From positions 1 through 5,019 of the forward strand of contig JADFNT010000155.1 of NCBI GenBank assembly GCA_022563215.1: a stretch of 5,019 nt of DNA, given 5' to 3'. The DNA comes from Pseudomonadota bacterium. GTDB lineage: Bacteria; Pseudomonadota; Alphaproteobacteria; Rhodospirillales; Casp-alpha2. The notes beneath the pieces are model-generated. The model was given only the letters and a program-made list of their open reading frames with translations. It made no database searches and was not told the origin of the DNA. The first letter of the stretch is position 1. The number at the start of each line of letters is the position of its first letter. Made by a program: the position numbers and the translations under genes. Of the stretch, positions 1 to 5,019 are shown in pieces.

Positions 1-1
1 C

Positions 2-1231
2 TATATCCCCGGCGGCGACGTGTATATCACCGGGCGCACCAAGGACCTCATCATCCGCGGCGGGCGCAATATTTATCCGGCCGAACTGGAGGACGCCATC
101 GGCGATCTGGACGGGGTGCGGAAAGGCAATGTCGCCGTCTTCGGCAGCGCCGATCCGGCGACCGGCACGGAACGCCTGGTGGTCCTGGCCGAAACCCGCA
201 AACGCCAGCCCGAGGACCAGGAACGCCTGCGGTCGGCGATCAACGCCCTGGGCGTGGATTTGATCGGCGCCCCCCCCGACGACGTCGTCCTGGCCCCGCC
301 GCGGACCATCCTCAAGACGTCGAGCGGCAAGATCCGCCGCGCCGCCTGCCGGGAACTCTACGAAAAAGGCCTGATCGGCAAACCGCCCGCCGCCATCTGG
401 TGGCAGGTGGCCCGCATGACCCTGGCCTCGGCCGGGCCCCGGGCGCGGCGGGCCTGGCGCGGCGTTGGCGTCTTGTTGTTCGGCGCCTATGCCTGGGTTT
501 TGATCGGCTTGATGGCGCCGGTGTTGTGGCTGGGCGCCGTCATCGTCCCTTCCGTCGGTGGGCGGTGGTCCGGCCTTGGCGGCGGGGTCCGCCTGCTGGC
601 GTGGCTGTTGGGGGCGCGGTTGTCGGTTCGGGGTTTGGAAAACCTGCCGCCCAAGGGCCGGGCCGCGGTCTTCGTTTCCAACCACGCCAGCTACCTGGAC
701 GCCTTCATCCTCAGCGCCGCCTTGCCCCGGCCGCTCCGGTTCGTCACCAAGGCGGAGTTGAGGAATTCGTGGATGACGCGCATCCCGCTTCAACGGCTGC
801 AAGCCGAATTCGTCGAACGGTTCGACCGCGAACGGGGAATCGTCGACGCCGGACGGGTGACCCAGGGCCTACGGGATGGCCACTCGCCGCTGTTCTTCGC
901 CGAAGGGACCCTGTCGCGGATGCCGGGGTTGCTGCCTTTTCTTATGGGCGCTTTCGTCACCGCGGCCGAAGCGGACGCGCCGATCGTGCCGGTCATCATC
1001 CGCGGCACCCGGTCGATGTTGCGCGACGGTTCATGGTTGCCGAGGCCGGGGACCATCACCGTCGTCATCGGCAAAACCATCGAGCCGGAACCGGCCGACG
1101 GCGAGGAGGGGAATTGGGCCCGGGCGGTGTCGCTTCGCGACCGGGTGCGCCAAGAGATCCTCAAGCATTCCGGCGAGCCCGACCTGGAGCGGGAGGACTC
1201 GCTGGTCCCGGCCTTGAAAGAGCAACCCTAA
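2..1231 (+). CDS. Acyl-CoA/acyl-ACP synthetase C-terminus fused to PlsC-type acyltransferase (5'-partial)
   Basis: The frame is open from the first complete codon at base 2, so the GTG at 20 is internal and the true start lies before the window. Numbering the 409 visible residues from base 2, positions 10-30 match the A8 hinge of AMP-forming synthetases (TGRTKDLIIRGG, then NIYPAELE). Positions 105-112 match the A10 region (KTSSGKIR), whose Lys110 is the expected catalytic lysine. A hydrophobic stretch at about 156-183 could be a membrane segment. A complete PlsC/LPLAT domain follows: the HX4D motif NHASYLD (His228, Asp233), FVER near 270, FAEGT at 299-303 (usually FPEGT) and VPVIIRGT at 329-336. 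By family knowledge the synthetase activates a fatty acid as acyl-AMP and the acyltransferase esterifies it to a (lyso)phospholipid or related acceptor at the inner membrane. E. coli Aas has the same two activities in the opposite order. About 400 N-terminal residues of the synthetase are missing. The acceptor is unknown. Confidence 0.9.
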   Translation, partial: YIPGGDVYITGRTKDLIIRGGRNIYPAELEDAIGDLDGVRKGNVAVFGSADPATGTERLVVLAETRKRQPEDQERLRSAINALGVDLIGAPPDDVVLAPPRTILKTSSGKIRRAACRELYEKGLIGKPPAAIWWQVARMTLASAGPRARRAWRGVGVLLFGAYAWVLIGLMAPVLWLGAVIVPSVGGRWSGLGGGVRLLAWLLGARLSVRGLENLPPKGRAAVFVSNHASYLDAFILSAALPRPLRFVTKAELRNSWMTRIPLQRLQAEFVERFDRERGIVDAGRVTQGLRDGHSPLFFAEGTLSRMPGLLPFLMGAFVTAAEADAPIVPVIIRGTRSMLRDGSWLPRPGTITVVIGKTIEPEPADGEEGNWARAVSLRDRVRQEILKHSGEPDLEREDSLVPALKEQP

Positions 1232-1238
1232 GGCCGCC

Positions 1239-1257
1239 TGTGGATAAAGTATCCACA
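1239..1257. repeat. Perfect 8-bp inverted repeat containing two opposed DnaA boxes
   Basis: TGTGGATA (1239-1246) and TATCCACA (1250-1257) are exact reverse complements separated by AAG. The left arm is part of an exact minus-strand DnaA box and the right arm is part of an 8/9 plus-strand box. It begins 7 bases after the stop codon of the acyltransferase gene. No T-run follows, so it does not look like an intrinsic terminator. Confidence 0.7.
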
Positions 1258-1288
1258 ATTAGCTATTTGAAATTAAATAATAAATTAT
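1258..1288. other. AT-rich segment, candidate DNA unwinding element
   Basis: Twenty-eight of 31 bases are A or T, in sharp contrast to the GC-rich genes on both sides. DnaA boxes flank it at 1239-1257 on the left and 1291-1343 on the right. In known origins such segments melt first when DnaA oligomerises. The assignment is inferred from position and composition only. Confidence 0.5.
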
Positions 1289-1357
1289 GCTTATCCTCAT
1301 TTATCCACAGGTTTCCCCGGGCTTTTCCACAGAGTTATCCAAGGCCGTTTCCGGACC

Positions 1358-2281
1358 TCACCCCCTTCTTTCCGTCGCCCGGGGATCGAGGGCGTCCTGG
1401 AGCCCGTCGCCGAGGAAGTTGAACGCGATCACGGTGACGAAGATCAAGACGCCGGGATAAAACGCCAGCGACGGCGCCTCGAAGATCAGTTCCTGGGCGT
1501 TGGTCAACAGGTTGCCCCAGCTCGGGATCGGCGGCTGGATGCCGAGGCCGAGGAAGCTCAACACCGATTCCAGCAAAATCACGTTGCCCACCGACAGGGT
1601 CGTGGCGACGATGATCGGCGACGCCAGGTTGGGCAGGATGTGGACGGTCATGATCCGCAACGCCGACGCGCCCTGGGCCTCGGCGGCGAGGACGAACTGG
1701 CGTTCGCGCAACGCCAGCGCCGTGCCCCGGACCAGCCTGGCGACCGTCGTCCAGCCGACCAGGGCGACGATGACGACGATGCGGTAGAGGCTGATGTATT
1801 CCGATGTCGCCACGGCCTCGGGCAGGCCGATCTTGCCGAGGTCGAGCGCCGCCAGGACGATCAACAGCGGCAGCAGCGGCAGCGCGATGACCCCGTCGGT
1901 GGTCCGCATCAGGAACGCGTCAAGCCGGCCGCCGTAGTATCCGGCCAACAGCCCGACCATGGTGCCGATGACCGCCGAGGCGAAGGCCGCCGTCAAGCCG
2001 ACGAAAAGCGATATCCGGCCGCCGTAAAGCAGCCTGACCAGGATATCGCGGCCGATCTCGTCGGTGCCCAGCGGGTGCGCCCAACTGGCCCCCTGGAAAC
2101 GGTTGAACAGGTCGACGGCGCCGGCATCCACACCAAGGAGGGCCGAGGCCAAGGGCGCCGACAGCGCCGCCAGGGCCAGGGCCGCCAACACGCCGAGGCT
2201 GACGACGGCGAGGCGGTGCTTGAGGAAACGCCGCCCGGTCAGCGCCCACACGGTTTCGCCTTTGCGGCCCGGCGCGCTCAT
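1358..2281 (-). CDS. ABC peptide/nickel-type importer permease, DppC/OppC family
   Basis: This encodes a 307-residue inner-membrane subunit of a binding-protein-dependent importer, probably for oligopeptides or similar solutes. Residues 12-24 (ALTGRRFLKHRLA) and the hydrophobic helix at about 25-50 form the OppC-type N-terminus. Residues 69-79 (HPLGTDEIGRD) are the family hallmark before the core permease domain. The EAA-type loop that docks on the ATPase is at about 199-220 (AAEAQGASALRIM, then HILPN). FLGLGIQPPIPSWG follows near 243-256. Length is normal for the family. The start is set by family similarity, by GAGG (2289-2292) seven bases upstream and by a four-base ATGA overlap with the preceding permease gene. 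A longer reading of the same frame up to 2713 would run back through that gene and is not real. The gene is last in the operon and converges on the acyltransferase gene. No ATPase gene follows it. Confidence 0.93.
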   Translation of the reverse strand: MSAPGRKGETVWALTGRRFLKHRLAVVSLGVLAALALAALSAPLASALLGVDAGAVDLFNRFQGASWAHPLGTDEIGRDILVRLLYGGRISLFVGLTAAFASAVIGTMVGLLAGYYGGRLDAFLMRTTDGVIALPLLPLLIVLAALDLGKIGLPEAVATSEYISLYRIVVIVALVGWTTVARLVRGTALALRERQFVLAAEAQGASALRIMTVHILPNLASPIIVATTLSVGNVILLESVLSFLGLGIQPPIPSWGNLLTNAQELIFEAPSLAFYPGVLIFVTVIAFNFLGDGLQDALDPRATERRG

Positions 2282-3243
2282 CGTTCGACCTCGCGGAAGG
2301 AAATGCGCGGGTCGAGCCACACATAGGCGACGTCGGCGAGGAAATTGCCAACCAGGGTCAGCAACGTCGCCAACAGCAGCGCCACCAGCGCCAGGTTGAA
2401 ATCGTTGCCCATGATGGCGTCGTAGATCAACCGCCCCATGCCCGGCCAGGCGAAGATGGTCTCGGTGATCAGCGCGCCCGAGAACAGGTACCCGAAATCG
2501 AGCGCGATGATGGTGACCACGGGGATCAGCGCGTTCCTGAGCGCGTGGCCGAAGACGACGCGGACCTCGCCGGCGCCGGTCGCCCGCGCGGTGCGGATAT
2601 AGTCCTGGCGCAGGGTCTCGATCATCGCGGCGCGCATATAGCGCGTGTGGCCGCCGATGGAAGCGATGGTCAGGCTGGCCACCGGCAGCACCAGGAAACG
2701 GGCGTTTTCCCAAATCCCCCCGGCCCCGAGGGTGCCCAGCCCGCCCGCCGGCAGCACCCCTAAAATGACCGCGAAGACGATGATCAGCATCAACGCCAGC
2801 CAGAACGGCGGTACCGAGATGCCGGCGAAGGCGGCCAGGTTGATGGCGTAATCGGTCTTCGAATAGGGCCGGTAGGCGGCGGCGATGCCGGCCGGAAGGG
2901 CGATCGCCAGCGCCAGCGCGAAGCTCAACCCCAACAGCGTCACCGTGTTGCCGAGGGCCGGAATGATGACCTGCATCACCGGCTTGGCGTGCAGGCGGGA
3001 ATAGCCGAAATCGCCCGACAGCGCTGCCGCCAGCCAGTTGCCGTAGCGCTCGAAGATGGATTTGTTGAGCCCGTAAAGCTCCCTGAGCCGGGCCGCGTCC
3101 TCGGCCGTGATCTTGGGATCGGCGGTAATCATCAGGTCCACCGGGTCGCCCGGCATCAGCCCGATCAGCGAATAGACGACGAACGACATCAACCCCAGGA
3201 CCAGGGCCGATTGCCAGAGGCGGTGGAACAGGAAGCGGGTCAT
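2278..3243 (-). CDS. ABC peptide/nickel-type importer permease, DppB/OppB family
   Basis: This encodes a 321-residue inner-membrane permease that pairs with the DppC-like subunit encoded next. It starts MTRFLFHRLWQS with a first membrane helix at about 10-30. The family motifs MPGDPVD (30-36), SGDFGYS (76-82) and GNTVTLLGL (98-106) follow. The EAA-type loop is at about 217-240 (RTARATGAGEVRVVFGHALRN), and ETIFAWPGMGRL (260-271) and the C-terminal WLDPR (309-313) complete the pattern. It is full length. Its start codon has no purine-rich Shine-Dalgarno; the mRNA there reads CTCCTCCCCCATG. Translation may depend on coupling from upstream, where a 19-codon ORF ends in TGA overlapping this ATG. 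The first 18 codons and the five bases before them occur again near 3943-4001, on the far side of a toxin-antitoxin module, so the gene has been separated from its binding-protein gene. Confidence 0.94.
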   Translation of the reverse strand: MTRFLFHRLWQSALVLGLMSFVVYSLIGLMPGDPVDLMITADPKITAEDAARLRELYGLNKSIFERYGNWLAAALSGDFGYSRLHAKPVMQVIIPALGNTVTLLGLSFALALAIALPAGIAAAYRPYSKTDYAINLAAFAGISVPPFWLALMLIIVFAVILGVLPAGGLGTLGAGGIWENARFLVLPVASLTIASIGGHTRYMRAAMIETLRQDYIRTARATGAGEVRVVFGHALRNALIPVVTIIALDFGYLFSGALITETIFAWPGMGRLIYDAIMGNDFNLALVALLLATLLTLVGNFLADVAYVWLDPRISFREVER

Positions 3244-3248
3244 GGGGG
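3190..3248 (-). repeat. 59-bp direct repeat, copy A (5' end of the intact permease gene)
   Basis: This copy covers the five bases before the permease start codon and codons 1-18. It aligns without gaps to 3943-4001 with 54 of 59 identities. The similarity stops sharply at both ends: after codon 18 (TTG), and upstream of the CCCCC that precedes the ATG. Confidence 0.9.
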
Positions 3249-3299
3249 AGGAGTTTTCACCGCTGGCGCGACGGCGGGCAAAAGGAAACGCAGCCTCAT
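3240..3299 (-). other. 19-codon ORF bridging higA and the permease gene (possible coupling leader)
   Basis: An ATG six bases after the higA stop opens a 19-residue frame (MRLRFLLPAVAPAVKTPPP). Its TGA overlaps the permease ATG as ATGA. The peptide has a basic, hydrophobic start but no known domain, and the ATG has no clear Shine-Dalgarno. The permease start also lacks one, so termination and re-initiation through this ORF could load ribosomes there. It could equally be a chance frame in the 62-bp spacer. That spacer shows no terminator. Confidence 0.25.
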
Positions 3300-3305
3300 G
3301 CGGGG

Positions 3306-3596
3306 CTATGCGGCCACATGAACCCGGCGCCTGATTTCCTCGCCAAGCCGGTTTTCCACCATGTCGAGGTCATAGGTCGTCTGGAGGTTCATCCAGAATT
3401 CCGGACCGGTGGCGAAATAGCGGCCGAGCCGAAGCGCGGTGTCGGCGCTGATGCCGCGTTTGGCGTTGAGGATCTTGCTGATCCGGTCGGGAGGAATGCC
3501 GAGATCGAGAGAGAGCTTGTGGCCGCTGATGCCGCGTGCCTCGATTTCGCGTTTGACGATGCGGCCGGGGTGTACGGGCATGGGCATGGGGATCAT
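3306..3596 (-). CDS. higA: HigA-type antitoxin, XRE/Cro-family DNA-binding protein
   Basis: This encodes up to 96 residues. In the HigA/VapI family the protein neutralises its partner HigB and represses the shared promoter. HPGRIVKREIEARGISGHKLS (from about 9) is the family opening. The helix-turn-helix spans about 26-56 (HKLSLDLGIPPDRISKILNA, then KRGIS). ALRLGRYFATGPEFWMNLQT follows at about 54-73 and is typical of the HigA C-terminal part. The toxin gene lies directly upstream, and its TGA overlaps the first ATG as ATGA. The AAAGG at 3597-3601 touches that ATG but is nine bases from the in-frame ATG at 3587. The protein may therefore begin at residue 4 (MPMPVHPG), giving 93 residues. Identity as a HigA-like antitoxin is strong; activity is inferred. 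Confidence 0.93.
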   Translation of the reverse strand: MIPMPMPVHPGRIVKREIEARGISGHKLSLDLGIPPDRISKILNAKRGISADTALRLGRYFATGPEFWMNLQTTYDLDMVENRLGEEIRRRVHVAA

Positions 3597-3880
3597 CCTT
3601 TATGATAGTCCGTAATTTCCACGTCGAAAGCGTGGCCGTTTCGGAATTTGAAACAAACCCGCCAGGGGCCGTTGACCGTCATCGCCCACTGACCCTTCCG
3701 GGTGCCTTTGAGCCGGTGAAGCCCGACGCTCTTGAGAGGGCTCAACTGGTTGATGGCCGAAGCCGCATTGAGCATTTTCAGGACTTCAAGGGCCCCCTCA
3801 CGGTCAAGACCGGAAAAACCACGCGTTATTCCCTGTTCGTAAACCTTGCGGGATTTGGCGTTCTTCCATGTCTTGATCAC
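3593..3880 (-). CDS. higB: HigB-type toxin, RelE-superfamily mRNA interferase
   Basis: This encodes a 95-residue protein, the usual HigB size. Family members cleave mRNA on the ribosome when not bound by HigA. It starts MIKTWKN and contains the diagnostic C-terminal half LHRLKGTRKGQWAMTVNG (about 54-71), then PWRVCFKF (72-79) and DVEITDYH (86-93). The GTG start at 3880 is chosen because the family begins with MIK at this point and no ATG in frame precedes residue 36. There is no Shine-Dalgarno before it. A promoter-like TATAAT ends nine bases upstream, which predicts a leaderless or nearly leaderless mRNA. The toxin-first order and four-base overlap with the antitoxin gene are normal for higBA. 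The module sits inside a peptide-transporter operon, between repeats of a permease gene. Confidence 0.93.
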   Translation of the reverse strand: MIKTWKNAKSRKVYEQGITRGFSGLDREGALEVLKMLNAASAINQLSPLKSVGLHRLKGTRKGQWAMTVNGPWRVCFKFRNGHAFDVEITDYHKG

Positions 3881-3888
3881 GGAGTCAG

Positions 3889-3915
3889 ATTATAACGTTA
3901 AGCATTAGGCGTCAA
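3889..3915 (-). promoter_or_regulatory. Candidate sigma-70-type promoter for higBA
   Basis: On the minus strand, TTGACG (3915-3910) is followed after 15 bases by a perfect TATAAT (3894-3889). Reading the -35 as TTTGAC gives 16 bases. The spacing is slightly short. The expected start of transcription is about 3880-3883, at the higB GTG. The palindrome TAACGTTA (3893-3900) overlaps the -10 and is a possible HigA operator, which would fit autorepression. Both readings are inferred from pattern. Confidence 0.5.
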
Positions 3916-3996
3916 ACAATATATCCCTTTCGCGACACAAACCAACCCCAGGACAAGGGCCGACTGCCAGAGCCGGTGGAACAGGAAACGGGCCAT
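3898..3996 (-). pseudogene. Truncated 5' remnant of a DppB-type permease gene
   Basis: An ATG five bases after the binding-protein stop begins MARFLFHRLWQSALVLGL. These 18 residues differ from the intact permease only at residue 2 (Ala for Thr). The frame then leaves the family (VCVAKGIYCLTPNA) and stops at TAA, 32 codons in all, against 321 for the intact protein. Its position straight after the binding-protein gene is where the permease gene of such an operon normally starts. It therefore marks the point where the operon was broken. Its unrelated 3' tail contains the candidate -35 of the toxin-antitoxin promoter. Confidence 0.8.
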
Positions 3997-4001
3997 GGGG
4001 G
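3943..4001 (-). repeat. 59-bp direct repeat, copy B (5' end of the broken permease gene)
   Basis: This copy pairs with 3190-3248: same orientation, no gaps, 54/59 identical. In codon terms the five differences are residue 2 (ACC/GCC, Thr to Ala) and silent changes at Arg3, Arg8, Gln11 and Leu14. The two copies bracket about 694 bp that holds higBA. Confidence 0.9.
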
Positions 4002-5019
4002 TTAGGGTTCTGCCCGCCAGTTCTCGACCCACAGGGTCGACGGGTCCTGGTGGCCGGTGGGTTCCAGACCCTTCAGCCATTTCGGCAGGATATAGGGCTC
4101 GGCGCGGAAATAGAGCGGGATGACGGGAAGTTCGGTGGCGTATATTTCCTGCAGCCGCCGCCACAGCTTCTTGCGCTTGGAACGGTCCAGCTCGACCTCG
4201 ATGGTTTCCAGCACCTCGTCCATCTCGGCGTTGCGGAAACCGGTGTAGTTCTGGCCGGCGAAATTGTTGTCCTTGCTCGGGATATGGGCCGAATGGAGGG
4301 TGGTGCGGGGCACGCTTTCGGGGGCGCTGATCCAGGCGTACATGGCGAGGCTGGAAAACTTGCGCTCGGTCACCGTCTGGCCGAAGAACACGCGGGCCGG
4401 CTCGTTCCTGATGCGGACGTCGATCCCCACCGCCTTCCACTGGCTTTGCAGCACCTGCTCGACCAGTTCCCGGGACCGGTTGCCGGCCGTGGTCATGATT
4501 TCTAGCCCTAAGCGCCTGCCCTTCTTGTCGTGGCGGATGCCGCGCCTGCCGATGGTCCAGCCGGCCTCGTTCAACAGCTTCGCCGCCTTCTTCGGGTCGT
4601 AAGGGTATTTCGGGATGTCGTCGGCATAGACCCAATCGAGCGGGTTGACGCTCGAATGGGCCACCGGCTGCTGGCCGCCGAAAAGTGTGTCGCTGATGGC
4701 GTCGCGGTCGATGGCGTAAATCAGCGCCCGGCGCACCCGGATATCCCGGAGGATCGGGTTGTCGAGATTGAGGTCGATGTGCTCGTAGATCAGGCCCGGC
4801 TTGTAGATGATGTTGAATTTGCCGCCTTGGCGCTTCTCAAAAGCGATGGCCTGATCGATGGTCAGCCCCAGCTCGCCGGAGATCATGTCGATGTTGCCGG
4901 ACAGCAGGTTGGCCTCCAGGGCCGCGGTATTCGGAATGACCCGGACGACGATGCGCTTGAAATGCGGTTTCTTGCCCCACCAGGTCGGGTTGGGCACCAG
5001 CACCACGTGCGAGCCGGTG
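4002..5019 (-). CDS. ABC transporter solute-binding protein, family 5 (peptide/nickel type), 5'-partial
   Basis: The C-terminal 338 residues of an SBP_bac_5 protein are visible; the frame stays open to the right edge, so the signal peptide and roughly the first third lie outside. Numbering from the first complete codon (5018), VPNPTWWGKKPHFKRIV begins near 8. NLDNPILRDIRVRRALIYAI (84-103) is the family's conserved core, and YPYDPKKAAKLLNEAGW (138-154) is another typical block. GFRNAEMD (261-268) and ELPVIPLYF (296-304) lie towards the C-terminus. The protein should be exported to the periplasm and deliver peptides or similar ligands to the permease pair encoded downstream. Ligand cannot be read from the sequence. 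The TAA stop is five bases before the truncated permease start, the close spacing expected in a dpp/opp-type operon. The intact permease genes are now about 0.75 kb further downstream, beyond higBA. Confidence 0.93.
   Translation of the reverse strand, partial: TGSHVVLVPNPTWWGKKPHFKRIVVRVIPNTAALEANLLSGNIDMISGELGLTIDQAIAFEKRQGGKFNIIYKPGLIYEHIDLNLDNPILRDIRVRRALIYAIDRDAISDTLFGGQQPVAHSSVNPLDWVYADDIPKYPYDPKKAAKLLNEAGWTIGRRGIRHDKKGRRLGLEIMTTAGNRSRELVEQVLQSQWKAVGIDVRIRNEPARVFFGQTVTERKFSSLAMYAWISAPESVPRTTLHSAHIPSKDNNFAGQNYTGFRNAEMDEVLETIEVELDRSKRKKLWRRLQEIYATELPVIPLYFRAEPYILPKWLKGLEPTGHQDPSTLWVENWRAEP

Larger units (their letters stand above)
1232..1357. other. Putative replication origin or DnaA-binding locus in a convergent intergenic gap
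   Basis: This 126-bp gap lies between two genes that end towards each other, so a promoter is not expected here. It holds two exact DnaA boxes, TGTGGATAA at 1239-1247 (minus orientation) and TTATCCACA at 1301-1309 (plus). Three sites match at 8/9: GTATCCACA 1249-1257, TTATCCTCA 1291-1299 and TTTTCCACA 1323-1331. A weaker one is TTATCCAAG 1335-1343 (7/9). Start-to-start distances are 10, 42, 10, 22 and 12 bp, close to whole helical turns. A segment with 28 A/T in 31 bases sits between the boxes and could be an unwinding element. Clustered DnaA boxes beside an AT-rich segment are the usual layout of bacterial oriC. None of the usual neighbours (dnaA, dnaN, hemE, parAB, mnmG) is in the window, so a plasmid origin, a chromosomal origin or a non-origin DnaA locus all remain possible. 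Confidence 0.6.

Noticed and set aside
1239..1270. Intrinsic terminator at the hairpin after the acyltransferase gene
   Set aside because: The stem is followed by AATTAGCTATTTG, not a T-run, and both arms are explained by DnaA boxes.
1273..1287. TTAA-N7-ATTA in the AT-rich segment, resembling a CtrA site (TTAA-N7-TTAA)
   Set aside because: The second half-site has two mismatches, and such partial matches are expected in any AT-rich stretch.
400..1422. A 340-codon plus-strand frame overlapping the acyltransferase gene
   Set aside because: It is a GC-rich shadow with low-complexity Arg/Gly/Pro content. It runs across the intergenic gap and has no recognisable domain.
2282..2713. Extension of the DppC-like frame upstream to an ATG at 2713
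   Set aside because: It lies wholly inside the well-supported DppB-like gene in another frame, and its translation is an Arg/Pro-rich shadow. The family start, the Shine-Dalgarno and the ATGA overlap all place the start at 2281.
3244..3305. Terminal inverted repeats of a transposon at the insert ends
   Set aside because: Comparing the sequence just inside the repeats (near 3249-3262 and 3905-3942) gave only short broken similarity. No transposase frame lies within the insert.
3897..3903. GTTAAGC, matching the integron attC core GTTRRRY near the toxin-antitoxin boundary
   Set aside because: There is no matching RYYYAAC partner at attC distance and no second core at the other end of the insert. 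One degenerate 7-mer is expected by chance.
3898..4635. A 245-codon minus-strand frame covering the end of the binding-protein gene
   Set aside because: All but the last 33 codons are an off-frame shadow of the binding-protein gene. Only the part from the ATG at 3996 is meaningful, as the truncated permease start.

Overview
This is a GC-rich, gene-dense bacterial window. Protein style and base composition fit an alphaproteobacterium, possibly Rhodospirillales-like. That placement rests on general resemblance only, since the window contains no rRNA or other marker gene.

Layout. Bases 2-1231 (+) hold the 3' part of a large fused lipid enzyme: the end of an AMP-forming acyl-CoA/acyl-ACP synthetase followed by a complete PlsC-type acyltransferase. 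Bases 1232-1357 are a short gap between two convergent genes. It carries a very AT-rich core and six matches or near matches to the DnaA box TTATCCACA, two of them exact and on opposite strands. It looks like a replication origin or a DnaA-binding locus. Bases 1358-5019 (-) hold a peptide/nickel-type ABC importer operon, read right to left: a solute-binding protein (cut by the window edge), a DppB/OppB-type permease and a DppC/OppC-type permease. No ATPase gene is visible.

The operon is interrupted. Between the binding-protein gene and the intact permease gene lies a HigBA-type toxin-antitoxin module of about 0.7 kb, in the same orientation. It is flanked by two 59-bp copies (54/59 identical) of the 5' end of the permease gene, including its start codon. 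The copy next to the binding-protein gene is a truncated remnant of 32 codons; the other begins the intact permease gene. Four of the five differences are silent, so the two copies probably diverged as working genes before being brought together. This argues against a simple recent target-site duplication and for recombination between related operons or a cargo element that rebuilds its target gene.

Expression. A promoter-like sequence with a perfect TATAAT lies just upstream of higB and would start transcription at or next to the GTG start codon. higB/higA and dppB/dppC each overlap by ATGA, and a 19-codon ORF bridges higA to dppB, also by ATGA. With no terminator visible between them, the permease genes may now be read partly from the toxin-antitoxin promoter.

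The points most worth following up are the DnaA-box cluster and the way the toxin-antitoxin module sits inside the transporter operon.
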